The notes under the pieces were generated by a model that saw nothing but the letters and a program-made list of their open reading frames with translations, ran no database searches and was not told the origin of the DNA. DNA of 35,687 nucleotides from Actinophytocola sp. GTDB lineage: Bacteria; Actinomycetota; Actinomycetes; Mycobacteriales; Pseudonocardiaceae. The stretch lies in contig NZ_WHTD01000083.1 in assembly GCF_009379765.1 (NCBI RefSeq), positions 1 to 35,687 on the forward strand. The letters run 5' to 3'. Made by a program: the position numbers and the translations under genes. Each line of letters begins with the position of its first letter. Positions within the stretch are counted from its first letter, which is position 1. Of this stretch, positions 6,867 through 15,585 are shown one piece after another.

Positions 6867-7421
6867 GTGATGTCCTACCTGCCCTCGCTGCCCGCCGATG
6901 CGGCGCTGCTCGACGTGTTCCGGGCCTACCCGGACACCGCCGGGCCGCTGCTCGACTACCACGAGGTCCTGCTGCGCGGGCCCTCCCCGCTGAGCGTCGC
7001 CGAACGCGAACTCATCGCCGCCTACGTATCGGGCGTGAACTCCTGCGGCTACTGCCACGGCGTGCACACCGCCACCGCGAGAGCATTCGGCATCGGCGAA
7101 GGCACGCTGACCGCACTGCTCGACGACGTCGACACCGCGCCGGTGGACGTACGCCTCAAACCGCTACTGCGCTACGTCGGCAAGCTCACCCGGACCCCGA
7201 GCCGGATGACCGAGGCCGACGCCACTGCCGTGTTCGCCGCGGGCTGGGACGAGCGGGCCCTGCACGACGCGGTGTCGGTCTGCGCGCTGTTCAACTTCAT
7301 GAACCGGCTCGTCGACGGACTCGGGATTACCGCCGGCGCGGACTACTTCAGCGTCTCGGCACAGCGGCTCGCCGACAGCGGCTACGCCGGGCTCAAGAAA
7401 CTACTCGGCGAAACCCGGTGA
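6867..7421 (+). CDS. AhpD-like / carboxymuconolactone-decarboxylase-family protein
   Basis: A 184-residue protein of the peroxidase-related AhpD/CMD superfamily. The conserved motif SGVNSCGYCHGVHTATA supplies Cys60, Cys63 and His67, the redox pair and proton relay of AhpD-type alkylhydroperoxidases; a second conserved block is DAVSVCALFNFMNRLVDGLG. It probably reduces organic peroxides or transfers electrons from thiols, but the substrate is not determined by sequence. GTG 6867 or ATG 6870 both follow the strong GAGAGGAG. It lies 9 bp after the methyltransferase and has a GTGA overlap with the CDP-alcohol phosphatidyltransferase, so the three form one operon. A distant paralogue is at 25770-26318. 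Confidence 0.85.
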   Translation: MMSYLPSLPADAALLDVFRAYPDTAGPLLDYHEVLLRGPSPLSVAERELIAAYVSGVNSCGYCHGVHTATARAFGIGEGTLTALLDDVDTAPVDVRLKPLLRYVGKLTRTPSRMTEADATAVFAAGWDERALHDAVSVCALFNFMNRLVDGLGITAGADYFSVSAQRLADSGYAGLKKLLGETR

Positions 7422-8083
7422 GCCCCGAACCGGACAGCCGCGCGGCAACGAACGAGCTCCTCGACGGACTGCGGAAGGGACGATGGCGGCCACCGGCCTT
7501 GGTGCGGTTCGCGCGACTCACCACCCGGCGTTCGATCCGGCAAGCCCGGCGTCGGCCCCGCGCACTCGGCGAGGTCACCGTGCTCCACATCGCCTTCCTC
7601 CTGTTCGGGAACCAGCACCGTCCTCTGTGGACAGCCACGAGCTGGCTGCTGGCCGCCACCCACCTCGGCATGCTCGAACACCGCCGATCCCTCGGTGTCG
7701 CCAACGTCATCACCCTGACCCGGGCGAACCTGCCGGCCCTCGCCGACGGCTGGGCCGCTCCGATCGTCGCGCTCGCCAGTGATCTCGCGGACGGCCGTCT
7801 GGCGCGGCGGCTCGGTACTGAATCCGCGTTCGGGTCCGCCGCGGACTCGCTGGCCGACGCGGCGTACTGGGCCTGGTTCGCCTTGCGGCACGAGCCGAGT
7901 GCCCGCGTCCGCGCGGCCGCATTGCTGGCCTGGGTGGCGCCCGTCGTCGTGGTCACCACAGCCAGCGTCGGACGCGGCCGGATGGTGGACGCGCCACGCC
8001 CGGTCCTCGTCCGGCCGGCCGCGCTGATGCAGGCCGCCATCGCGATCCGCGCCGTCCTCCGGCGACGCACGACGGCGAAGTGA
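7418..8083 (+). CDS. CDP-alcohol phosphatidyltransferase family membrane protein
   Basis: A 221-residue membrane enzyme. The family signature D-x2-D-G-x2-A-R-x8-G-x3-D-x3-D is complete (DLADGRLARR, then GSAADSLAD), at about residues 122-147. Such enzymes move a phosphatidyl group from a CDP-lipid to an alcohol acceptor (glycerol-phosphate, inositol-phosphate and others); the acceptor cannot be told from sequence. An unusually long N-terminal region (about 100 residues, basic, then WTATSWLLAATHLGML) precedes the signature. The GTG at 7418 overlaps the stop of the AhpD-like gene. The stop abuts the stop of the convergent PiT gene with no spacer. The partnership with a methyltransferase suggests phospholipid head-group tailoring, which is inference. 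Confidence 0.8.
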   Translation: MSPEPDSRAATNELLDGLRKGRWRPPALVRFARLTTRRSIRQARRRPRALGEVTVLHIAFLLFGNQHRPLWTATSWLLAATHLGMLEHRRSLGVANVITLTRANLPALADGWAAPIVALASDLADGRLARRLGTESAFGSAADSLADAAYWAWFALRHEPSARVRAAALLAWVAPVVVVTTASVGRGRMVDAPRPVLVRPAALMQAAIAIRAVLRRRTTAK

Positions 8084-8704
8084 CTACCGCACCAGCAGGT
8101 AGACCCCGGCGGCGACCAATGCCGCTGCGATCGGGGTCGCGGTCCAGGCAATCGCGAACTCGCGCAGCGTGCGGGAATTGAGTCGGCCCAGCTGGGTGCC
8201 CGAGGCGCCGGCGATCGCGCCGGTGGACACGTGCGTGGTGGACATCGGCAGCCCTGCGGAGCCACCGACGGCGACCAGGGCGGCGCTGGTGACGTTCGCG
8301 CGAAGCCCCTCGGCGTGGGTCAGCGTCACGACGCCTTCGCCGAGCCGCCGCGCCACGGGAATCCCGACCGCCACCGCCCCGGCACCCATCGCGGCAGCCA
8401 CCAGGAAGGTGATTCCGGTGGTGGTCATGCCCGCGGGGACGAGTGCGAAGGCGCCGATGGCGACCAGCTTCGGCGTGTCGTTGAGTCCCCGAGCCGCGCC
8501 GACCGCGCCGGCCGAGAGCCAGTGCGTGGCCGTGAGCACCGCGGGTTTCGGCCGAATCGGAGGCATGGGCGGGAGGCCGCCGTAGAACCGCTCCGTGGCC
8601 ACCGGCAGGTCTGGAGTTCGGTCTGCGATCCTGCGGGCGGCCAGCGAAAGCCCCGCCGAGATCGCCAAGGCGACGGCCGCGCTGGCCAGCAGGGGCACGG
8701 CCAT
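8084..8704 (-). pseudogene. PiT-family phosphate transporter, C-terminal half only
   Basis: The 206 residues correspond to the second half of PiT-type phosphate permeases: GAARGLNDTPK, VPAGMTTTGITFLVAAAMGAG and the diagnostic SAGLPMSTTHVSTGAIAGA. Full-length members are usually 330-420 residues and have an equivalent N-terminal half with a GANDxxNA-type repeat, which is missing. Reading upstream of the ATG at 8704, the frame is closed after ten codons (in-frame TGA) and no other frame supplies the missing half. The start MAVPLLAS resembles a mid-protein helix. I therefore call a 5'-truncated gene, although a short functional half-transporter cannot be excluded. Confidence 0.6.
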
Positions 8705-9189
8705 GCCTGATAGGGCCGTTTCTGGCCAAGGTCAGCACCACGCTGCGCGTGATCCCTCGAAACCAGTCGTGTTCCTGGTGGAGGACCCACGGATGAGGCC
8801 CGAAGTCGGATGAGCTGCCAGCGTTCACCAGACGCGGAACGTTCGGTGTCTGCGAACGCGCCGCGCCGCCGACCGGGCGACATCGACGTCGCGGAGATCA
8901 CCCCGGAGATCTGCGCCGCGGAACCCGCGCTGATCCTCGTGCACAACCTGATCAACGGCACGCCACTCGACCAGGCCCTGGTCCGTGGGTGAGCACCGTG
9001 CTCATCGTCTCCACGGCGCCGAAGACAGTCAGCTTTGGCTGGTGTGGTTCTCGGGGACTTCAAGCGTCCAGCCGAGGTGGGCGGCGGTACAGTCCCGGCC
9101 ATGGCGCGCACCGGCGCACGACCTCCACGCCAGGATCGACCACAGAGCCGCCGACAACCACCGACTCGCCGATCTCCGCGCACTGCCGG
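8705..9189. other. Spacer with no convincing gene
   Basis: No reading frame here has family resemblance. A 60-codon plus-strand frame at 8810-8992 (ending LVHNLINGTPLDQALVRG) has some coding character in its last third but no recognisable start or domain; it could be debris. The stretch separates the redox block from the IS110 remnant and the catabolic island, and I take it as a recombination border. Confidence 0.4.
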
Positions 9190-9345
9190 ACGCTCGGCAA
9201 CATCATCAGCGGCGCGATCGTGCTCGCTGAGATCGGCGACGACCGAAAAACAGCTTCGTCGACGACCGCGCATTGCAGGTCTTCGCCGGCTCCGCACCCG
9301 TCACCCGCACCTCGGGCAAGTCCCCCAGACGGTGGCGCGCGCTCA
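9190..9345 (+). pseudogene. IS110-family transposase fragment
   Basis: Two adjoining reading frames spell a piece of the IS110 transposase C-terminal half: IVLAEIGDDR (9217-9246) and, after a one-base shift in the A-run at 9245-9250, NSFVDDRALQVFAGSAPVTR followed by TSGKSP (9249-9330). In intact IS110 proteins these form one continuous block (LLAEIGDDR...F-D-R-L-x-x-AG-APVTRxSGKS). Roughly 50 of about 400 residues survive, and no termini are visible. It overlaps the 3' end of the minus-strand TetR gene and marks the left edge of the catabolic island. Confidence 0.7.
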
Positions 9346-9952
9346 TCCTGCTCTGTGTCGTCCGGTCAGGCAGTGCTGCACGAGCGGACCGAACCGGGTG
9401 ACCAGTTCGTCGACGGGCGACGACGCGATGGGTTCGATCCGCACGATGTAGCGCGCCACTGCGAGGCCGAGGATCTGGACGTCGACCATGCCGGCTCGCA
9501 GTGCGGCGTCGGGTGTGTCGAGCATGGCCGCGAGCCGGTCGGTGATCTCCCGGTCGATGAACTCGCGTAGCAGTGCTTCGGACTGGTCGTCGGTGGGCGC
9601 GGACCTGGTCAGCATCATGAGTGGGGTGCGGTCGGAGTTTGTCGAGGTTGTCCAGGAGCGTGCGGATGATGCGCTCGCCGATGGTGTCGACGCCGACGGT
9701 GAAGATCGACTCGATGGCCGGCGGGACGGTGTCGGACATCTCGATCGCGGCGGCGAACAGGCCTTGTTTGGTGCCGAAGTAGTAGTACAGCATCGCTGGG
9801 TCGACCCCAGCCGCGGTGGCGATCGCGCGCACGGTCGTGCCGCGGTAGCCGTGCTGGCCGAACAGGTCGCGGGCGGTCTGGAGGATCCGCTGCCTGCTGT
9901 CCGCGCCGGACCGCCTGCGTCCGCGAGGACGGTGGGTGCGTTGTTCTGTCAT
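9343..9952 (-). pseudogene. TetR-family regulator with a frameshift
   Basis: Residues 1-60 from the ATG at 9952 are a clear TetR DNA-binding domain (ILQTARDLFGQHGYRGTTVR, AAGVDPAMLYYYFGTKQGLF). After LLDNLDK the frame turns to arginine-rich nonsense, while the next frame continues the family C-terminus: SDRTPLMMLTRSAPTDDQSE, LLREFIDREITDRLAAML, ending LVQHCLTGRH and a stop at 9343-9345. One base gained or lost in the 9634-9643 stretch reconciles them. Restored, the protein would be about 202 residues. It is the last gene of the minus-strand catabolic run, 45 bp after the ThDP enzyme. It could be inactivated or a sequencing error. Confidence 0.75.
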
Positions 9953-9997
9953 GGCCGCTGAAGCCCAACACCATTCCTTCGTCGTTCGGTGGGAGTC

Positions 9998-11761
9998 TTA
10001 TTCGTGGCGCTGGATGTGCCGTTCTCGCACGGGCGGCTCGACCTCCGCGGCGGGCAGATGCCAGAACACTTCCTTGCAGTATGCCGAGTCGTACAGCGGG
10101 TGGCGGACGTCCTTGGTGCCTACGACGTTGATCACGGAGGTCGTGCCCGAGGCGATCGCTCGATTGATCACGCCCGCGAGTTGGTGCGGTTCCTCGATGT
10201 TTTCGACATGGCACCCGAGTGGGGCGTACATCTGGTCGTACCGGACGTCTTGGGTGAGGTTGAAGCCACCGCGGGCTTTCGGGCCGAGGACGCGGAAGTC
10301 CTTGCCGTAGCAGTATTGCTCGAGGCCGGCGCACAGGGCGCTGTTGTTGTAGATGACGTAGATGACCGGTAGCGACAGTCGCATGGCTGTCTCGATGTCG
10401 CCGCCGCCGATGCCCATGCCGCCGTCCCCCATCAGCACGAGGACCGGGCCCTCGGCTGTGGCGATGGAAGCTCCCACTCCCATCCCGACGCCATGCCCGA
10501 CGGCCGCCGACAGTCCGGAGTCCAGCATCTGCCCGCTGTTCGTCAACTCGATCTCGTCGCTCAGGAAGGCGGAGCCGGTGAAGGAGTCCAGCACCACGGG
10601 CCGGCCCGCTGGCCATTGCGCGGCGAGGGATCGGGCGAGGGTTCCCGGGTGGATCGGTCTCGTCGCGTCCTGTTCGGACACCACCGCCCCTCGGCGTCGG
10701 CGGTTCTCCCGCCGTTCGCCGACTACCCGGTCCATCCACTCGCGCCGCGTTTGGGTTGCCGTGTCGAAATCCTTGGCGCGCGCGAGCAGGGCGTCCAGGA
10801 AGGACCGGCTGTCCGCTTGCAGCTCCACCAGTGTGGGGAGGTGGGTTGCGATCTGGCCGGGGTTCCGGTTGACCTGGAGGAACTTCGCCTGGGTGGTCCA
10901 GTTTCCGAAGCTTTCGAAATAGCCGACGTCAAGCCCGAGCAGCACGACGACATCGGCGTCGCGGATCAGGCCCTTGCGCACCGCGGCCGGTATGACGACG
11001 TCCGAGTTCTCCGCGACGGCGCCGCGTGCCAGTCGGCGGACGCTCACCGGCATCCGCAACTGCTCAGCCACTGCCGTCAACGCGGTGCTGGCTCGATCCC
11101 AGTGCACATCGTCGCCGGCGATGATGATCGGTCGGCGGGATGCGGCAAGGTGCGCGGCCGCGACATCCATGAGCTTGGGGTCGGGTGGCAGAGCGGGCCG
11201 GTCTGATTCGAGCCACGGGCCGGCGAGGTAGGCGACCTGGTCGGCGGGATCCGTGCGGTCGGTGTTGAAGGAGTCCAGCGGGAACTCCAGCGCCACGGGT
11301 CCATACGGTGGCGTGGTGGCGTCCCGGAATGCCTTGCGGATGTAATAGCTGGCTTGGTCCACGTCGTGGCAGCGTCGGGTCCATTTCGTCACCGAGCTCA
11401 GTATCGACTCCGCATGGGCTTCCTGCAGGGACCCGCGATCGGTCTCCTTGGTCTTGTGCCCGCCGAGTAGGCACACGATGGGGCTGTGCGCCAGGTATGC
11501 CATGTGTATGGCGGTGGCCATGTTGAGCATGCCAGGGCCCGCGGTTCCGAAGCAGACACCTGGCTTTCGCGTGATTCTGGCGAACGCGTCGGCGGCGTGC
11601 ACACCGGCCTGCTCATGACGCACCTGGTATACGTCGATTCCGGCCCGGTAGGCGAAGTCCTGCAGTGGCTGCAGGTGGCCGCCGGTCATCCCGAACATGC
11701 ACGTCACGCCCTCCCGCAACAAGGCAGTGACCGCGATTTCGCCTCCCCACGCCCTCGTCAT
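9998..11761 (-). CDS. ThDP-dependent enzyme, 2-hydroxyacyl-CoA lyase / oxalyl-CoA decarboxylase-like
   Basis: A 587-residue enzyme of the acetolactate-synthase/oxalyl-CoA-decarboxylase superfamily. The N-terminal pyrimidine-binding domain carries the catalytic glutamate (Glu50 in VRHEQAGVHAADAFAR) and FGTAGPGMLN. A central domain contains RRPIIIAGDDVHW. The C-terminal ThDP-binding motif is MGDGGMGIGGGDIE...YVIYNN. The context of an acyl-CoA ligase and CoA-thioester enzymes favours a 2-hydroxyacyl-CoA lyase (C-C cleavage to formyl-CoA plus a carbonyl) over acetolactate synthesis; this is inference. The ATG at 11761 overlaps the DoxX stop by 4 bp. A longer open frame upstream is only the shadow of the DoxX gene. 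Confidence 0.82.
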   Translation of the reverse strand: MTRAWGGEIAVTALLREGVTCMFGMTGGHLQPLQDFAYRAGIDVYQVRHEQAGVHAADAFARITRKPGVCFGTAGPGMLNMATAIHMAYLAHSPIVCLLGGHKTKETDRGSLQEAHAESILSSVTKWTRRCHDVDQASYYIRKAFRDATTPPYGPVALEFPLDSFNTDRTDPADQVAYLAGPWLESDRPALPPDPKLMDVAAAHLAASRRPIIIAGDDVHWDRASTALTAVAEQLRMPVSVRRLARGAVAENSDVVIPAAVRKGLIRDADVVVLLGLDVGYFESFGNWTTQAKFLQVNRNPGQIATHLPTLVELQADSRSFLDALLARAKDFDTATQTRREWMDRVVGERRENRRRRGAVVSEQDATRPIHPGTLARSLAAQWPAGRPVVLDSFTGSAFLSDEIELTNSGQMLDSGLSAAVGHGVGMGVGASIATAEGPVLVLMGDGGMGIGGGDIETAMRLSLPVIYVIYNNSALCAGLEQYCYGKDFRVLGPKARGGFNLTQDVRYDQMYAPLGCHVENIEEPHQLAGVINRAIASGTTSVINVVGTKDVRHPLYDSAYCKEVFWHLPAAEVEPPVRERHIQRHE

Positions 11762-12150
11762 GTGACCGCACCCGCTTCCCGTGCCACGTCGACGAAGCGC
11801 CCGATGGCGACGAATACGCAGACCACGAAGATGACGCAGGTGATGACAATGTTCTTGGGCTCGCGGAGCTTGATGTGGGTGGTGGTGGCGCCGATCATGA
11901 CGACGCCCAGGCCGACCGCGGCCAGGGGCGTGAGGATGGGCGCGACGTCTATTAGCCACGGCAGCGTGACCCCGACGACGGCGAGGAGTTCGCTGGCGGC
12001 GATGAGGCGAATGGCTGGTAGGGGGAAGAACTGGACGCCGGTCTGGCCGGCGGCGACCAGACGTTCCTTGGACCAGAGCGACTTGCATGTGCCCGAGACC
12101 AGGAACACGAACGCGAGCACGAACTGTGCCGCCCATAGCGCGATATTCAT
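11758..12150 (-). CDS. DoxX-like membrane protein
   Basis: A 130-residue protein with four hydrophobic helices: LWAAQFVLAFVFLVSGTCKS, LIAASELLAVVGVTLPW, ILTPLAAVGLGVVMIGATTTH and IVITCVIFVVCVFVAIGRF. The pattern GTCKSLW, then LRLIAASELL-type and THIKLREP, matches the DoxX-like family, small inner-membrane proteins sometimes tied to quinone or thiol redox chemistry. The ATG at 12150 follows AAGGA at 9 nt. The ATGA overlap with the ThDP enzyme indicates tight co-translation. A 115-bp gap separates it from the hydrolase upstream, so a second promoter may lie there. Confidence 0.78.
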   Translation of the reverse strand: MNIALWAAQFVLAFVFLVSGTCKSLWSKERLVAAGQTGVQFFPLPAIRLIAASELLAVVGVTLPWLIDVAPILTPLAAVGLGVVMIGATTTHIKLREPKNIVITCVIFVVCVFVAIGRFVDVAREAGAVT

Positions 12151-12265
12151 CGTGTGGTGTCCTTCAAGCAGACGGAGCGGCACGCCGCCGCCGTGACCAG
12201 CACGCAGCCACGGCGGGCTGGTCACGGTCGGCGGAGTCGGGACTCGCCCGGCGGGCCGCGAGTTC

Positions 12266-14023
12266 CTATGACATGACTGGAAGCAGGAGGTAGGAAGGCG
12301 CGTCCGCGTCGTGGTGCACCTCGTAGGACACCGCCTTCCCGTAGGGGATGTGGTGGATGAAGCCCCAGAACTGCGTCCAGTCATAGTTGGCCGGGTCGGC
12401 GCCGGGGTAGTCGCAGGGCCAGATCTCCAGCTTGAGGCGGTGCCCCTGCGCGAAGAGGTTGGCCATGGGCCGCAACTCGATGGCGAACTCGTATCGCGTG
12501 TTCGGGACGACAGAGATCGGATCGGTGTGCGGGTGGAATGGCTTCCACGGCGCGGACCGATCGGGGTCCACCTCTCGGTGGGATGCTCGCAGCCAGCCTC
12601 GGGACAGCGCGAACTCGCTACCGTCCGGGCCCACATCCCGTACGGAGACGATGAAGTCGCCGTCGACCTGGTCCAGTGTCGCCTGCAGGTACAACACCAT
12701 CGGCCCGACAACTTCGACGTCCTGCGGGAACGGGTCGGTCAGGTAGCGCAGGTGCTGCGGTGGCGGGCCAAGTGGTTGCCCGCCGATCGCGGGCAGCATC
12801 GGTTGGTAGTCGAGGTGGGCCGGATCTTCGCCCTTCTCGGGCGCGTCGCCGAGGGTGAGCCGCCCGTCTCCGCGCAGGTACGCCCGCGTCCAGTCGGTGC
12901 TCTCGATCGGCCAGTCGTTCGCGTAGCGGTACTCTTCGCGCCCGCGGACCCACACCTTGACCGCCGGCTCGTCCATGAGGCCGGTGTCGATTCCCTTGAG
13001 CCAGTGGTCGTTCCACCGGAGGAGCTCGTCGTGGAACTGGTAGAAGGGCCGGTGGTTTCCGCCCGTGGTGTGTGGCCGGAAGGCGAGCTTCTTCGGTGCG
13101 GTGATCCGCTCCCACCCCCACGAGGTGCCGCCCAGGTACACCGGGGTCGACTGCCCGTGCATCTCGGCGCCGAGGTAGGTCGGTACCTCGATCTTCGACA
13201 TCACCTCCGAGGGAGATCGCTCGCGCCAGTAGGGTCCGTCCTCGGGGTGTACGAGTGCGTCGAAGATGATCGGGCGAGTCTCCGGCGGGACCCGCAGGGC
13301 CGAGATGACCAGCGGGCTCTTGCCGAAGCTGGTCCCCTCGTCCGCGATGAGCTTGTCCACCCGCTTGCGCAGTTCGTCCTCACCGTAGGTCGCCTTGGCG
13401 ACCGAGACCGTGTCGCGGGCCGCGATGGCCCGCTGCAGGAACCAGGGAATCGCGGACGGAATTCCGCCGTGGTAGAAGGTGTCGCGGTACATGTCGGCCG
13501 GACCGTCGTTGGGGAAGATGGCCTTCAGGTGCGGAGGGCGCTGGGCGGCGGTGAAGTACTGGCAGATCGCGAGATATGACAACCCCACCATGCCCACGTT
13601 GCCGTCACACCAGTCCTGCGCGGCGATCCACTCGACGAGGTCGTAGCTGTCCTGCGCTTCCTGCTCCGACAGGATCCCCTGGTAGGCCCCCTGGGAGTTC
13701 CCGGTGCCCCGGACGTCGGCGATCACGTGCGCGTAGCCGTGGCGTGCCCAGAACTCGCTGTCGCCCGCTTCGACCATGGAGTACTCGAGATTGAACCGAC
13801 CGATCTTCGGACCGAGGTACTGGACGTTTTCGACTTCCTTGCTGTACATCGTGATGCTCAGCACGGCCGGGAACTTGTCGGCGGCGTCGGGTCGGTAGGC
13901 GTCGACGGCGAGCTCGATACCGTCCCGCATCGGAGCGCGCAGATCCTTGTCGAGCCGTGTCTCGTAGCTGGGCTGGGAGCCCTGCGCGGACGCACGCCCG
14001 CCGTCGTGCGTGTCGTTGACCAT
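12266..14023 (-). CDS. CocE/NonD-family hydrolase
   Basis: A 585-residue alpha/beta hydrolase of the X-Pro dipeptidyl-peptidase/cocaine esterase family. The nucleophile is Ser149 in GMVGLSYLAICQ; an oxyanion-region motif is ADVRGTGNSQGAYQG (about 102-117). The C-terminal jelly-roll domain has LRYLTDPFPQDVEVVGPMVL and the family ending NTRYEFAIELRPMANLFAQGHRL. Family members hydrolyse esters and amides; here it could release an acid for the adjacent acyl-CoA ligase. The ATG at 14023 is preceded by AAGGAG at 6 nt. No signal peptide is seen, so it acts in the cytoplasm. It lies 19 bp after the ligase. Confidence 0.88.
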   Translation of the reverse strand: MVNDTHDGGRASAQGSQPSYETRLDKDLRAPMRDGIELAVDAYRPDAADKFPAVLSITMYSKEVENVQYLGPKIGRFNLEYSMVEAGDSEFWARHGYAHVIADVRGTGNSQGAYQGILSEQEAQDSYDLVEWIAAQDWCDGNVGMVGLSYLAICQYFTAAQRPPHLKAIFPNDGPADMYRDTFYHGGIPSAIPWFLQRAIAARDTVSVAKATYGEDELRKRVDKLIADEGTSFGKSPLVISALRVPPETRPIIFDALVHPEDGPYWRERSPSEVMSKIEVPTYLGAEMHGQSTPVYLGGTSWGWERITAPKKLAFRPHTTGGNHRPFYQFHDELLRWNDHWLKGIDTGLMDEPAVKVWVRGREEYRYANDWPIESTDWTRAYLRGDGRLTLGDAPEKGEDPAHLDYQPMLPAIGGQPLGPPPQHLRYLTDPFPQDVEVVGPMVLYLQATLDQVDGDFIVSVRDVGPDGSEFALSRGWLRASHREVDPDRSAPWKPFHPHTDPISVVPNTRYEFAIELRPMANLFAQGHRLKLEIWPCDYPGADPANYDWTQFWGFIHHIPYGKAVSYEVHHDADAPSYLLLPVMS

Positions 14024-14042
14024 TTCTTTCTCCTTCCCAGAA

Positions 14043-15575
14043 CTACCTTCGGGTGGCTTGCGCTCGCCAATAGGTCTCGCGGATGCGGCGTTTGAAGAGT
14101 TTCCCGGTGTCCTCGCGTGGCAGCCGGTCGTCGAAGACCACCACCCGCGGGATCTTGTAGCGGGCGAGCTGAGTCGCGACGTGGGCGCGGATGTCCTGCT
14201 CGGTCAGTGTTGCCCCGGGCTCGCGTTGGACGTGCGCCGCGAGGACCTCCCCGAAATCATCGTCGGGTATCCCGACCACGGCCACGTCGGCGACGCCGGG
14301 CATGGTGATCAGACAGTTCTCGATCTCCGCGGGATAGACGTTGACTCCGCCGGATATCACCAGGTCCGATTGTCGATCGGTGAGATGCAGGAACCCGCTC
14401 TCATCGAGATAACCGATGTCACCGATGCTCACATAACCGTCGACCTCGATGTCCTGACGTCGATTGTCGTCGCCCAAATACGTGAAGTCCGGCCACCCCG
14501 TGAATGGTTTTACATGGATCGTCCCCTGCTGACAAGCTGACAGCTCCTGGTCATCACGATCGAGAACCCGGATTCCGGCGTCCAACAGTGGCGCGCCGAC
14601 GGTGCCGGGATGCGCAAGCCACTGCTGCGTGTCGCAAAACGTGACCGCCCCGGTTTCCGACGCTCCGTAGAACTCGTAGACGATCGGGCCAAGCCAGTCG
14701 ATCATCGCGCGTTTGACTTCTGGCGGGCAGGGAGCGGACGCGTGTACGACGGCACGCAAGGAGGAGACGTCGTACGACTTCCGCACTCGGTCGGGCAGTT
14801 TCAGCAACCGCACGAACATGGCGGGCACCATGATCGCGTGTTCGATCTTCTCGTCCTGCACGATGCGCAGGAATTCGACGGGATCGAACTTGGGCATGAT
14901 GTGCAGGTCCATGTTCATTTTCACCGCGAACGTGGCGTGCACGTTCGGCGCCGTGTGGTACAGCGGCGCGGGCTCCAGCGTCCTGCCTCCGGGCTCCAGC
15001 ACCATGAAGGCGGCGATTGACTCCGCCAGCCGTTGTCCCTGCTCCGGTGTCATCGGCTGGCGCACGATGCCCTTCGGGGTGCCCGTGGTGCCGGAGGTGT
15101 AGATCACGGCCATCGGGGGCTCGGTCACCGGGCTGCCGATCGGCTCGTGCTCGCCGATGAGCCCCTCGAGCGTCGGATACCGACCCGTTGGCGGCTGGGG
15201 GTCCAGCTGATAGGCCGACCGGGCGGCCGCCGACGTCGCGATCTCCACGATTCGCGTTCCTGCGGGCATGTTCGCTTCGACCGCCGGGAGCAGCTCCGTG
15301 CCGCTGAAGACGACCTTGCTGCCGCTGTCGTGCAGCAGATGACGTAGGTCCTTGCCGGTCCAGTGCCAGTTGACCGGAACCGGGATGCCACCGACGGCCG
15401 CTCCCGCCAGGCTGACCTCGAGGTACTCGAGCTGATTGCGCAGGACGACCGCATAGCGGTCACCGTGGGCGATGCCGAGCGTGCGCAACGCGGACGCCAC
15501 GCGAGCCGTCCGGGCGTGCACCTCGGCCACCGACCGAACCTCGCCGCCCGCGTGAACCGCTGGCTGGGACTGCAT
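14043..15575 (-). CDS. Acyl-CoA synthetase (AMP-forming)
   Basis: A 510-residue adenylate-forming ligase. The P-loop-like A3 motif IYTSGTTGTPKG is at 159-169, A5 is YEFYGASETG, A8 is about GYVSIGDIGYLDESGFLHLTDR, and the catalytic lysine is Lys492 in DTGKLFKRR. It activates a carboxylic acid to its CoA thioester through an acyl-AMP. The substrate is not evident; the pocket region FWHAxA-like sequence is replaced by VHASAPCPPEVK. I chose the ATG at 15575 (GGAG 6 nt upstream) over an in-frame TTG two codons earlier. It lies 10 bp after the 3-hydroxyacyl-CoA dehydrogenase. Confidence 0.9.
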   Translation of the reverse strand: MQSQPAVHAGGEVRSVAEVHARTARVASALRTLGIAHGDRYAVVLRNQLEYLEVSLAGAAVGGIPVPVNWHWTGKDLRHLLHDSGSKVVFSGTELLPAVEANMPAGTRIVEIATSAAARSAYQLDPQPPTGRYPTLEGLIGEHEPIGSPVTEPPMAVIYTSGTTGTPKGIVRQPMTPEQGQRLAESIAAFMVLEPGGRTLEPAPLYHTAPNVHATFAVKMNMDLHIMPKFDPVEFLRIVQDEKIEHAIMVPAMFVRLLKLPDRVRKSYDVSSLRAVVHASAPCPPEVKRAMIDWLGPIVYEFYGASETGAVTFCDTQQWLAHPGTVGAPLLDAGIRVLDRDDQELSACQQGTIHVKPFTGWPDFTYLGDDNRRQDIEVDGYVSIGDIGYLDESGFLHLTDRQSDLVISGGVNVYPAEIENCLITMPGVADVAVVGIPDDDFGEVLAAHVQREPGATLTEQDIRAHVATQLARYKIPRVVVFDDRLPREDTGKLFKRRIRETYWRAQATRR

Positions 15576-15585
15576 GGTCAACTCC

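Noticed and set aside
8810..8992. 60-codon plus-strand gene
   Set aside because: No homology, no Shine-Dalgarno sequence and a location in a damaged border region; kept only as a remark.
11762..12136. N-terminal extension of the ThDP enzyme
   Set aside because: It is an arginine/histidine-rich shadow of the DoxX gene; the ATG at 11761 with its ATGA overlap is the natural start.
12311..13579. 422-codon plus-strand frame
   Set aside because: Antisense shadow of the CocE/NonD hydrolase with no recognisable domain.
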